A stretch of 64,000 bases of DNA from Pedosphaera parvula Ellin514 (GTDB lineage: Bacteria; Verrucomicrobiota; Verrucomicrobiia; Limisphaerales; Pedosphaeraceae). The stretch is taken from contig NZ_ABOX02000017.1 in NCBI RefSeq assembly GCF_000172555.1, forward strand, positions 62,001 through 126,000, written 5' to 3'. The translations under genes were made by a program, and so were the position numbers. Under the pieces are notes generated by a model. It did no database searches. It worked only from the letters and a program-made list of their open reading frames with translations, and was not told the DNA's origin. Positions 26,019 through 33,922 of this stretch are shown one piece after another. The stretch's first letter is position 1; the number at the start of each line of letters is the position of its first letter.

Positions 26019-27572
26019 TTGAAACCACATTTTGCTCCAAAAGTGCAGTCTTCCAAGCTGCTCCCGCCAATCCTGGGTTTTCTTCTTTTACTCTTCTGTC
26101 TCGAGAGCTTCTCTGCAACCAACGAAGCCAGCCTCCGCTTTGAGGTGACTCTCAAGCAGGGCCTTGTCGCAACGCCTCAAACCGGACGTCTTTTGGTCAT
26201 CCTTAACCAAAAGGAATCTCCCGAACCGAGGTTCGCCATCAACGACGGCTCTGTCATCATTGGCCGCGATGCCGACGATTTTGTTTCGTCTCAAAAACTC
26301 CTGCTCGATCACTCAACCATTTCCTGCCCTATTCCCAATCCTTCCGAACTCCCGACAGGAGATTATTTTGTCCAGGCATTGCTGATGGTGAATCAAGACC
26401 TTCGCCTGCCGAATGCCCCTGGTGATTTGTACAGTTCGGTTGCCAAAGTTCATATCGATCACGCCATAAGTAATACAGTCTGTCTCCAACTCAGTCAGCA
26501 GATTGGACCAGAGCAATTACCAGCAGATACCGAGCTCGTAAAATTCGTTCAAATACAATCAGCTCTCCTGAGCAAATTCCATGGCCGCCCCATCTATCTG
26601 CGGGCAGGAATTATTCTGCCGCGCAATTTTAACCGGAAGCCTTCCGAAACATATCCCCTCTGGGTGCGCGTTGGCGGACTGGATACCCGTTACACCGCCG
26701 TGCACTCTATGATGGGCGAAAAATCTGATTTTCAAAAGACCTGGCTTGCAGACGGAACTCCACAAATGATCATGTTGCAACTGGACGGCGCCGGTCCTTA
26801 TGGCGATTGCTACCAAATCAACTCCGATAATAACGGTCCCTACGGCGATGCCATCACGCAGGAACTGATTCCTTATGTGGAAAGGCACTTTCGAGGAATT
26901 GGCAAGAGCCGGGCTCGCGTGCTTTCCGGCGCTTCTACTGGTGGTTGGGCATCGCTGGCGCTCCAGATATTCTATCCTGATTTTTTCAATGGTGTCTGGA
27001 GCTCCTCACCGGACGGGGTGGATTTCCGCGCCTTCGAATTGATCGACATTTATTCTGACACAAATGCCTACGTAAATAAGTTTGGATTTGAACGGCCGAG
27101 TGAGCGGACTTTGCAAGGAGACACCAAATTAATCATGCGCCGCGAAGTGCTGATGGAAAATGTCCTCGGTCGCGGAAACAGTTGGACCTTATCCGGTGGA
27201 CAATGGTGCGCCTGGAATGCTGCTTATGGACCCAGGGGAGCCGATGGTCAGCCAATACCATTATGGGATCCTCAAACCGGGAAGCTAAACCATGAGGTGG
27301 CTGAAAAATGGAAGAGCCATGACCTGAATCTAATTCTGCACAAGAATTGGAAAGCCCTTGCCCCTAAACTTCAGGGCAAAATTCATATCGCCGTGGGCGA
27401 TGCGGACAACTATTTCCTCAATAATGGCGTCCACCTGATGGACAGTTTCCTTTCGCATGCAGATCCTGCCTACCGAGGCCGGATTGTTTATGGCCCGGTC
27501 AAAGGCCACACTTGGTCCGACGTTTCCATGCGGGAAATGATGAATGAAATGAAAGCGGCGACTGAAAAGTAG
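26019..27572 (+). CDS. Secreted esterase-like alpha/beta hydrolase
   Basis: 517 aa starting at a TTG, preceded 8 nt upstream by AGGG. The signal peptide (about residues 14-33, LLPPILGFLLLLFCLESFSA) is intact with this start. An N-terminal beta domain precedes a hydrolase domain of the enterochelin-esterase type. PYGDAITQELIPYVERHFRG leads to the nucleophile elbow SGASTGGWASL (GxSxG, Ser about 306). WSSSPDGVDFRAFEL and the C-terminal GHTWSDVSMRE (candidate His) follow, with VGDADNYFLNNGVHL supplying a possible Asp. It is probably periplasmic or extracellular. The substrate is unknown. It converges on the DUF1080 gene 22 bp away, with no clear terminator. Confidence 0.7.
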   Translation: MKPHFAPKVQSSKLLPPILGFLLLLFCLESFSATNEASLRFEVTLKQGLVATPQTGRLLVILNQKESPEPRFAINDGSVIIGRDADDFVSSQKLLLDHSTISCPIPNPSELPTGDYFVQALLMVNQDLRLPNAPGDLYSSVAKVHIDHAISNTVCLQLSQQIGPEQLPADTELVKFVQIQSALLSKFHGRPIYLRAGIILPRNFNRKPSETYPLWVRVGGLDTRYTAVHSMMGEKSDFQKTWLADGTPQMIMLQLDGAGPYGDCYQINSDNNGPYGDAITQELIPYVERHFRGIGKSRARVLSGASTGGWASLALQIFYPDFFNGVWSSSPDGVDFRAFELIDIYSDTNAYVNKFGFERPSERTLQGDTKLIMRREVLMENVLGRGNSWTLSGGQWCAWNAAYGPRGADGQPIPLWDPQTGKLNHEVAEKWKSHDLNLILHKNWKALAPKLQGKIHIAVGDADNYFLNNGVHLMDSFLSHADPAYRGRIVYGPVKGHTWSDVSMREMMNEMKAATEK

Positions 27573-27594
27573 GCTTCGCAATTTGCAGAGCGCT

Positions 27595-28386
27595 CTATTT
27601 TCCAACCGTTTCTGCAGCATCCAGATGACGCAATTTGATTTGCCGTATCGCCCCGGTCGTCTGCCACGTGGCAATGCCAAGCGGCTTTGAGCGTTCGATA
27701 TCTCCGTAACGCAGGGAAATCTTTTTCCCTTCAGTCGATACATCAATGATGTTCTTTTCATCCAGCCAGGCTTCAATCTTCTCTGCTGTCACCCGCACTC
27801 GCACGCGGTACCACCTGCCCTTTTCAAATTTGTGATACTGCGAGGTCTCGTTCTCAGAGGCATCCTCACCATTAATACTGGACAGACCAACCAATGCGCC
27901 GCCCCATCCACCCAGGATCAGGCTGCAATACGAATCCTTCACGGGAAATGTAAGTCCACAAAAGAAATCCGACCCCTCCACTCGCATCGCATCGAGCGCG
28001 ATTTCATAATCCACTTTCGGCACCTCATTGGTCCAGTTGATGCCAGTCAATTGGTCACCCATGTTGATTACAATCAACCCGGATTCCACCTCCGTCGTCC
28101 CATGTCCTCCAAATGGCGTAAGTTCCCAACCTTGCAGAGACTTGCCATCAAAGAGACTCTTCCATCCTGCTCCGGCCAATGGAGCCGAAGGCGTGGCAGC
28201 CGCTTTTTCAAAATTAACATCCGAATCACTTGCTGAGGCAGCCTGTGGTGCTGCTGGCTTCATCTGTGGGCTTGGAGAGGATTTTGGCGAGTCGCTTCGA
28301 GTTTGGTCTTGCCGTGTGGCGCATCCGACTCCCCACAAAGAAATGAGAGAAAGACTGAAGCTAAGAATCTGAAATGACCTTTTCAT
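27595..28386 (-). CDS. DUF1080 (3-keto-disaccharide hydrolase-type) lipoprotein
   Basis: 263 aa. The N-terminus ends in the lipobox WGVGC (about residue 22), followed by a Ser/Pro/Gln-rich linker. The domain from about residue 70 opens with GWKSLFDGKSLQGWEL, the DUF1080 hallmark, and continues IALDAMRVEGSDFFCGLTFP, GWGGALVGLSSINGEDAS and WYRVRVRVTAEKIEAWLDEK, a concanavalin-like jelly roll. The family is greatly expanded in Verrucomicrobiota and Planctomycetes; some members hydrolyse 3-keto-glycosides. It should be anchored to a membrane. It starts 7 bp downstream of a small membrane-protein gene, so the two are probably co-transcribed. Confidence 0.82.
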   Translation of the reverse strand: MKRSFQILSFSLSLISLWGVGCATRQDQTRSDSPKSSPSPQMKPAAPQAASASDSDVNFEKAAATPSAPLAGAGWKSLFDGKSLQGWELTPFGGHGTTEVESGLIVINMGDQLTGINWTNEVPKVDYEIALDAMRVEGSDFFCGLTFPVKDSYCSLILGGWGGALVGLSSINGEDASENETSQYHKFEKGRWYRVRVRVTAEKIEAWLDEKNIIDVSTEGKKISLRYGDIERSKPLGIATWQTTGAIRQIKLRHLDAAETVGK

Positions 28387-28393
28387 AAATGGT

Positions 28394-28615
28394 TCAATAA
28401 CCCTGTTTTTTCATCCAATACATGACGATCAAAACCAGTATGCAAGCCGCTGACATATAAACTGCAGAACTGATGAAATAGGAAAGAACAACCAACAAGA
28501 GTCCACCCGCAAGAGGAATCGACGATTTCTGCTTCCAACCAAAGATGAAGAATCCGGTGCCGATGGCTCCCCAGATGAGTGAGGCGAATAAGAAGCTCGC
28601 GTCCAGTTTCAACAT
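28394..28615 (-). CDS. Small three-helix membrane protein
   Basis: 73 aa, nearly all hydrophobic. Three membrane segments are visible: FLFASLIWGAIGTGFFIFGW, IPLAGGLLLVVLSYFISSAV and MSAACILVLIVMYWM, ending KKQGY. It resembles short bacterial proteins that databases often label as amino-acid transport proteins without experimental support. It directly precedes the DUF1080 lipoprotein gene. No function can be given. Confidence 0.7.
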   Translation of the reverse strand: MLKLDASFLFASLIWGAIGTGFFIFGWKQKSSIPLAGGLLLVVLSYFISSAVYMSAACILVLIVMYWMKKQGY

Positions 28616-28729
28616 ACTTTCTCCAGTTCCGCTTGACCGTGAATTGTGATGGCGCTAAGACACATTTCCGTCCAATCTTTTTCCAAGCATTGCGGGAAAG
28701 GTTCCCTCAGGCAATGCAATAAAGATTTT

Positions 28730-29032
28730 ATGACCACACCCGGTTTTCTTCGAATCCTGCCGGATGGACTTTTACTTTCGATTAAGCTGCAACCGCGAGC
28801 CTCCGCGAATCAAATCGGGGAGCCTCTTGGCAATGAACTACGGATCAAAGTCACCGCACCTCCCGTGGATGCAGCCGCAAACGAAGCGTTGCTTCGACTC
28901 CTTGCTGATATTTTGAAATGTCCTCGCGGCAAGGTTGAACTCGTGCGTGGCCATACCTCCCGTCACAAAGTAATTAAATTGCATGGGTTGGAAGCCAATG
29001 CCGTGTTGACCAGGCTTATTTCCCACGATTGA
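28730..29032 (+). CDS. yggU: DUF167 / YggU family protein
   Basis: 100 aa from the ATG at 28730; the frame runs upstream to 28646 but the extra 28 residues are not part of the family. It shows the complete DUF167 pattern: LLLSIKLQPRASANQIGEPL, LRIKVTAPPVDAAANEALLR, then GKVELVRGHTSRHKVIKLHG. This is a small conserved cytoplasmic protein of unknown function, normal length about 95-100 aa. It is divergent from the DUF1080 pair and 40 bp upstream of the exchanger-like gene. Confidence 0.9.
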   Translation: MTTPGFLRILPDGLLLSIKLQPRASANQIGEPLGNELRIKVTAPPVDAAANEALLRLLADILKCPRGKVELVRGHTSRHKVIKLHGLEANAVLTRLISHD

Positions 29033-29072
29033 CTAAATCGGGAATCCTGCATTTTGGAACATTATTATTGCA

Positions 29073-30149
29073 GTGCGATTGCCAACTCGCCCGTATCTTG
29101 TTTTACTCTACACGGTGCAGTCAGAAATCGTAAAATGTATTGAAGCAACCGGCTCGGTCGCCCCATGGCTGTTCCTCGTCCTCTTTCTCCTTGCCTCCTT
29201 CCTCATGATCTGGCGGTTGGAAAATATGGCTAAATCAGGCTTGGAAGGAACAATCCTGGGAACCCTTGTCATGCCCTACTGCTCCGGGATCGGGAATCTA
29301 ATATTCGCATATGTACTCGGCAGGCAGGGTGGAGAAGCCAGCGAAGTAATGACGAATTGCCTCGTGAACAACGTCACGAACATGACCTTCATTCTCGGCT
29401 TCCCTGCCATCTTTTGGAACATGAGCATCATTCCCCAAAAGCAGGACAATAATGGGAAGGGAAAGAAGAAGAAGAAGAAGAAAAAGGAACCCAAATCCAG
29501 TCAGAACGTGTACAAGCTCAACAAACTCTCCCTGCTGCTGACCCTCATCGCTGTTTTGTTCTTCACGGGCGCCACCTGGATTGTGGGCGGGGATGGAAAG
29601 ATCGACTTTGCTGACGGGATTGTGCTCGTTGGCATCTTTCTATTCTGGCAATGCTTTCACGTCTTTGAAGTGCTGAAAGGCAATGTTCAGCAGAATCGCA
29701 GCTTCGATTGGATGCTGGCAGTCGATTTGCTCCTGTTGGGTGTGGGGGCTTTCGCTGTCTACATTAGCACCGATTGGCTGGTAGCCTATGTTTCAAAAAT
29801 TCATACCGGTTTTATCAGCGCCAAATACATCGGTTGGCTCAGCGGCTGGTTGATGGTGGTGCCAAATGGTATGCTGGCAATTTACTACGCCATCACGAAA
29901 CGCCCTGAAGTCGTCTATACCTCGCAGGTCGGGGACGGACACATTTGCATCCCGCTCTGCATCGGCATCTTTGCTTTGTTTAAATCCATAACAATGCCTC
30001 AGTTCTTCCAGGCGGGCATGCTTCTGCTGGTTGGGGCGACCGTAGTGCACCTGCTATTTGTAGGCTTCTTTAATCGATTGCCTCGTCTCGCAGGACTGGG
30101 ACTTACCGCGGCCTACGGCTATTTTCTCTACAAGGGTTTATTGAAATGA
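29073..30149 (+). CDS. Sodium/calcium-exchanger-type membrane protein
   Basis: 358 aa with about ten membrane segments. Two inverted-repeat halves are recognisable by their ion-binding segments: GLEGTILGTLVMPYCSGIGN with CLVNNVTNMTFILG in the first half, and GWLSGWLMVVPNGMLAIYYA with VGDGHICIPLCIGIFAL in the second. This suggests the CaCA superfamily, although the classical G(S/N)xP(E/D) acidic residues are partly altered. The halves are joined by a very basic cytoplasmic loop containing eight consecutive lysines (about residue 132-139). The start is uncertain: GTG at 29073, or GTG at 29115. It ends 2 bp before a convergent gene. The ion specificity is unknown. Confidence 0.65.
   Translation: MRLPTRPYLVLLYTVQSEIVKCIEATGSVAPWLFLVLFLLASFLMIWRLENMAKSGLEGTILGTLVMPYCSGIGNLIFAYVLGRQGGEASEVMTNCLVNNVTNMTFILGFPAIFWNMSIIPQKQDNNGKGKKKKKKKKEPKSSQNVYKLNKLSLLLTLIAVLFFTGATWIVGGDGKIDFADGIVLVGIFLFWQCFHVFEVLKGNVQQNRSFDWMLAVDLLLLGVGAFAVYISTDWLVAYVSKIHTGFISAKYIGWLSGWLMVVPNGMLAIYYAITKRPEVVYTSQVGDGHICIPLCIGIFALFKSITMPQFFQAGMLLLVGATVVHLLFVGFFNRLPRLAGLGLTAAYGYFLYKGLLK
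29458..29490 (+). repeat. AAG trinucleotide repeat in a coding region
   Basis: A run of consecutive AAG triplets with a short A-tract encodes the polylysine loop of the exchanger-like protein. Slippage by whole triplets would change loop length without shifting frame. Confidence 0.85.
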
Positions 30150-30150
30150 G

Positions 30151-30576
30151 CTATAGGTTATACACGAGCGGACTGGAACGAACTTTATCACTGAACTCGA
30201 CGAATGGCTTTTGGGCTTCCAGCCATTGCGGATGTTTAGCAATGTCTTCCATCGTTTGGGAGGTATTATTGCAAATAAGATAAATCCCATCGCCCAGGAC
30301 GACAAAGGCCTCGAACAACGTTCCCACTCCATGCCTGGTAAATTCAAAATCCCCCACCCCGTGCCGATCCTTCACCAGTTCAGCACGCAAAGCTCCAAGG
30401 TCATTGGCAAAATTCTTCAGAAAATCATCATTGCGCGGTCCAATATAATTCAAAATTCTGCTCTTTTTCTGGGCCAGCGAGATAATCGCCCATTCATCAA
30501 AAACCGTCTTCTTGTACCGGGCATTCATCTGGTCGGCGCATTCTTTGATCAACTTGGTAGCTTCTTGAAGAGTCAT
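30151..30576 (-). CDS. Conserved-looking protein of unknown function
   Basis: 141 aa, no signal peptide or membrane segment. It begins MTLQEATKLIKECADQMNAR then YKKTVFDEWAIISL, and contains ILNYIGPRNDDFLKNFANDL and YLICNNTSQTMEDIAKHPQW, alternating helices and strands as in a compact cytoplasmic domain. I do not recognise the family. A Roadblock/LC7-like fold is conceivable from the helix-strand order, but the evidence is weak. Its stop lies 1 bp from the stop of the convergent exchanger gene. Codon use looks like that of its neighbours. Confidence 0.6.
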   Translation of the reverse strand: MTLQEATKLIKECADQMNARYKKTVFDEWAIISLAQKKSRILNYIGPRNDDFLKNFANDLGALRAELVKDRHGVGDFEFTRHGVGTLFEAFVVLGDGIYLICNNTSQTMEDIAKHPQWLEAQKPFVEFSDKVRSSPLVYNL

Positions 30577-30741
30577 AATGATGGCAGAAAAGGATTCATT
30601 TCCAAAATTGAGGCATTTTTAGACTGTACATATTACCATCTTGGTGAACACGCAATCGTCATGCCAGATTACGGATCGAAGTCAGCCTAGGTACCGTTGA
30701 ACATAACAACTAATATCCGCGAGCCTGAAAATTAAATCCTG

Positions 30742-31575
30742 ATGTTAACTGACCACAATTTGAACCGTAACGGTCGCCTGGCAAATTGGGTTTACAAACT
30801 TCTCTGGATACTATTCCTCGCCTGCTGTATGGGAAGGTTGCTGGGGGATCTTGCAATGTTTCCATTGCAAAATGCCAGAATTCTGGGAGACGGTTTTCCT
30901 GTTATGGCCGCCATCTTGAGCGTGGCTACGCTTATGCGCACCTTGCCTGCCGAAAACTCCATCATGGTTGCAATCTATGTGATCGTAATATCGACCGTGC
31001 TTACGATGATAGAGGTACGAATCGGAATCCTGTCCGGCCCAATAAGCTTTACTAATGTGTTCGGGCATAAATTGTTTGGCCGTGTCCCCTGGGCGATGCC
31101 TTTCATCTGGGTGACTCTCCTCATTAATTCCCGAGGCGTTGCCAAACTGATTCTTCGTCCCTGGCGCAAAGCGCGCTATTACGGGTTCGGGATGATGGGC
31201 TTAACGAGCCTGTTGATTGTTCTGCTCAGTTTCCAACTGGAACCGTTCGCCACCCGCGTGAATGACTACTGGCATTTCACCACTCAAAGGATTTCGTGGT
31301 ATGATACGCCTTGGACCACCTTCCTGGATTGGTTCATCGGTTCGCTAATCATTCTTGCCTTCACAACGCTCTGGTTCATCAATAAAAAACCAGTCAAGAG
31401 CGAGCCGGTTGATTTTCTTCCACTGCTAATCTGGTTAATAATCCTCGGACTTTTAACCACCGCGAACCTTCATCATCACCTCTTGACCGCAGGGATTTTA
31501 GGAATTGCTACTGTCATTATTGTCTCCCCGTCAGCGGTGGCAGGAGCGCGGTCAAAGACTGATAATGTCAGCTAG
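30742..31575 (+). CDS. Carotenoid biosynthesis protein, CruF-like (PF04240 type)
   Basis: 277-aa integral membrane protein with about eight segments. Features matching the Caroten_synth family are FGHKLFGRVPWAMPFIWVTL, then a segment ending SFQLEPFATRVNDYWHF, then ISWYDTPWTTFLDWFIGSLI. These correspond to the family pattern of a VP..P motif, a D/EP..... YW motif and a G/DTP..NF..W motif. Known members hydrate the ends of C40/C50 carotenoids (CruF, bisanhydrobacterioruberin hydratase). No other carotenoid gene lies nearby, so it may act with unlinked crt genes. Its TAG overlaps the stop of the convergent CNNM gene by 4 bp. Confidence 0.65.
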   Translation: MLTDHNLNRNGRLANWVYKLLWILFLACCMGRLLGDLAMFPLQNARILGDGFPVMAAILSVATLMRTLPAENSIMVAIYVIVISTVLTMIEVRIGILSGPISFTNVFGHKLFGRVPWAMPFIWVTLLINSRGVAKLILRPWRKARYYGFGMMGLTSLLIVLLSFQLEPFATRVNDYWHFTTQRISWYDTPWTTFLDWFIGSLIILAFTTLWFINKKPVKSEPVDFLPLLIWLIILGLLTTANLHHHLLTAGILGIATVIIVSPSAVAGARSKTDNVS

Positions 31576-32927
31576 GATTTCTGTTGATCGGATGAACTTT
31601 CCACCTGCTTTTCAGTCTCGCGCACACGGGTTAGCTTGAGCGTAGCCACGCGCATTCCCTCCATCTCTTCCACTTTTAACGAGTAGTCACCCACGGTAAC
31701 GATGTCACCCATTTTGGGAAATCCGCCCAGTCGGTGCGTCACCCAACCACTGACGGTGGTAACTCCCTCTTCCTGCAATGTTTCACCCACAATTTCCGAT
31801 AGCTCATGCAAAGGCAGGGTTCCGGCCACTTCCCAGGTCTGACCGCTGGTTTTGGTTACAAGTGGTTTCTCCTGATCAAACTCATCCTGAATTTGACCGA
31901 CGAGTTCCTCCAGGACGTTTTCCAGGGTTACCATGCCTACTGTTCCGCCATATTCATCCACTACAATGGCAAAATGCAGTTTTCGATCCAAAAAGAGCTG
32001 AAGCAGCTTTTCCAATCGCGCTGTTTCGGGCACATAAATCAGTTTGCGTACCACCGGTTTCAAATCCGCTCCGCTGCGAGCCTTGATCCGCATGGCAAAA
32101 AGATCTTTGATATGAATCACCCCCAGTGTTTTGTCCAAATCACCATTTTCGCACAATGGAAAGCGGGAATAGCGACTTTTTTCCGCCACATCCAAACACT
32201 CAGTGATGCTGGCTTCGGTATCCAGGAATGTAATTTCCTGCCTTGGACGCATCACCTCGCGAACAATGCGTAGTCTCAAATCCAAGGCATTCATCACAAT
32301 ATCTCGTCCAAATCTTGTGGCACCCGATTGTCGTTGTGTTGAGGTGAATAACAGGCGTAGTTCCTCCTCGGAATGAGACCGTTCGTGCTCGTCGACCGCC
32401 TTGATTCCAAATTGATCCAGGAGCCATTGGGCGGAATGATTTAGGAGCCAAACAAAAGGATGCGTAATCAATGCGAACCATGCCAGCGGCTGAGCTGTCC
32501 AAAGTGCCACGGGAACGGTCTTGCGCAGGGCGATTGCCTTGGGAGCCAGCTCACCGACGACAATCAGCAGGAAGGTGTTGATGAAAAACCCGAGCGAAAG
32601 CGCCACCGTGTGTCTGATGGTTTCTGAATCCACATGCAACCAGCCAAACACAGGATCCAGCAGCGCCTTAAATACAGGCTCCACCAGCATTCCCAGTCCC
32701 AGACTGGCCAACGTTATGCCAACCTGCGTGGCACTGATGGCAGCATCAAGATTTTTGGTCAGCAAGCGCAATATCTTCGCGCGTCGGTTTCCCTTCGAAA
32801 TCAAAGTCTCCACCTGTGTGTCGCGAACTTTAACCAATGCCAATTCAGCAGCCACAAAAAAGGCGTTCAGCAGCACCAGGCCGAAAACCCCCAGCAGTCT
32901 GACTACGTTTGTGCTGAATGTATCCAT
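31572..32927 (-). CDS. CNNM/CorC-type transporter-associated protein, paralogue 3 of 3
   Basis: 451 aa. An N-terminal DUF21/CNNM domain has four membrane segments (VVRLLGVFGLVLLNAFFVAA, then AISATQVGITLASLGLGMLV and onwards). A CBS pair follows (about 215-340; VMRPRQEITFLDTEASITEC, FPLCENGDLDKTLGVIHIKD, FAIVVDEYGGTVGMVTLENV) and then a C-terminal CorC/HlyC domain (WVTHRLGGFPKMGDIVTVGD). The family includes magnesium/cobalt efflux proteins; the old name haemolysin is misleading. It starts 1 bp after the stop of the second paralogue, so it is translationally coupled. It is the most complete of the three. Confidence 0.92.
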   Translation of the reverse strand: MDTFSTNVVRLLGVFGLVLLNAFFVAAELALVKVRDTQVETLISKGNRRAKILRLLTKNLDAAISATQVGITLASLGLGMLVEPVFKALLDPVFGWLHVDSETIRHTVALSLGFFINTFLLIVVGELAPKAIALRKTVPVALWTAQPLAWFALITHPFVWLLNHSAQWLLDQFGIKAVDEHERSHSEEELRLLFTSTQRQSGATRFGRDIVMNALDLRLRIVREVMRPRQEITFLDTEASITECLDVAEKSRYSRFPLCENGDLDKTLGVIHIKDLFAMRIKARSGADLKPVVRKLIYVPETARLEKLLQLFLDRKLHFAIVVDEYGGTVGMVTLENVLEELVGQIQDEFDQEKPLVTKTSGQTWEVAGTLPLHELSEIVGETLQEEGVTTVSGWVTHRLGGFPKMGDIVTVGDYSLKVEEMEGMRVATLKLTRVRETEKQVESSSDQQKS

Positions 32928-32928
32928 T

Positions 32929-33918
32929 CTACAGCCGCACCTCTCCGAACATGGTCTTGAGGATATCTTGCAAGCCTACAATCCCAATTTCGCGTTGATT
33001 CCGCCCAAGCACTATCGCCAGCCGTTCCCCGCTTCTTTGCATCCGCTTCAAAGCGTCCTCCAAACGCATTCCTTCTTCCAGATATAGCGCCGGCTTGACA
33101 TAATCACCGGCCGTTTTTCTGACATCCAAATCAGGTTGGTATAATACGGTTCTCAGACTGACAACCCCAATGACCCGCCGTTGAATCCCGTCATTCCTAA
33201 AAACCGGCAGGCGGGTAGCGCGTCTTTCCTGAGCCAATTTGAGCACTTCGCTCATCGGCGTATCGACGGAAACGGTCGCAACTTTCTCCATCGGGATTGT
33301 CACCTGGTGCACTGTAATATTTTGCAAATCCAGGACGCGATTAATCATGATGCGTTCTTCGGATGTAAGTCCCTGGGCTGACTCCTGCATCACCAGCCGC
33401 ATTTCATCCCGGCTGCCGAATAAGTTGCCCGTAAATGTTTTCCCCCCGGTCCAACGCAGCAAGCCATGAGACAGACTCGTAACCAATGATACCAAAGGGG
33501 AGAGCACCATATAGGTTATTCTAAATGGTATCGCCACCGCCATGCATAAACGATTGGGATAGGCGCGAAAGAGCATCTTTGGCAACAATTCGAAAAAGGT
33601 GTAAAAAAGAAACATGATGACGATGAAGCCCGCCAGCAGTGGAATCGGATGCTGGCCAAACCATCGACGCAGAAGAACCACCAGCACTCCCACAGCAATG
33701 AGATTTGCCAGGGTGTTGCCAATAAGAATTGTCCAAAGAAAATTTTCCGGCTGCTCGAGGTATTGGAGCAAAACCATTGCCTTGCGATTCCCCGAACGTG
33801 CGTACTGACGTATCCGTATGCGACTTAATGCCAGCACACCCGCCTCCATCCCTGAAAAAATGAAGGAGAGGATAAGACAAATTCCAATTACGATGACGAT
33901 GAGCAATGTGCCAGCCAT
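32929..33918 (-). CDS. CNNM/DUF21 protein, short paralogue 2 of 3
   Basis: 329 aa with an N-terminal DUF21 membrane domain (LLIVIVIGICLILSFIFSGM, FLWTILIGNTLANLIAVGVL) and a CBS pair (VTIPMEKVATVSVDTPMSEV, LPVFRNDGIQRRVIGVVSLR, RLAIVLGRNQREIGIVGLQD). It ends right after the CBS pair with ILKTMFGEVRL, so the C-terminal CorC/HlyC domain of the neighbours is missing. It lies between two full-length paralogues, 4 bp after one and 1 bp before the other. The shorter form may be a regulatory or heteromeric partner. Confidence 0.9.
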   Translation of the reverse strand: MAGTLLIVIVIGICLILSFIFSGMEAGVLALSRIRIRQYARSGNRKAMVLLQYLEQPENFLWTILIGNTLANLIAVGVLVVLLRRWFGQHPIPLLAGFIVIMFLFYTFFELLPKMLFRAYPNRLCMAVAIPFRITYMVLSPLVSLVTSLSHGLLRWTGGKTFTGNLFGSRDEMRLVMQESAQGLTSEERIMINRVLDLQNITVHQVTIPMEKVATVSVDTPMSEVLKLAQERRATRLPVFRNDGIQRRVIGVVSLRTVLYQPDLDVRKTAGDYVKPALYLEEGMRLEDALKRMQRSGERLAIVLGRNQREIGIVGLQDILKTMFGEVRL

Positions 33919-33922
33919 GGGA

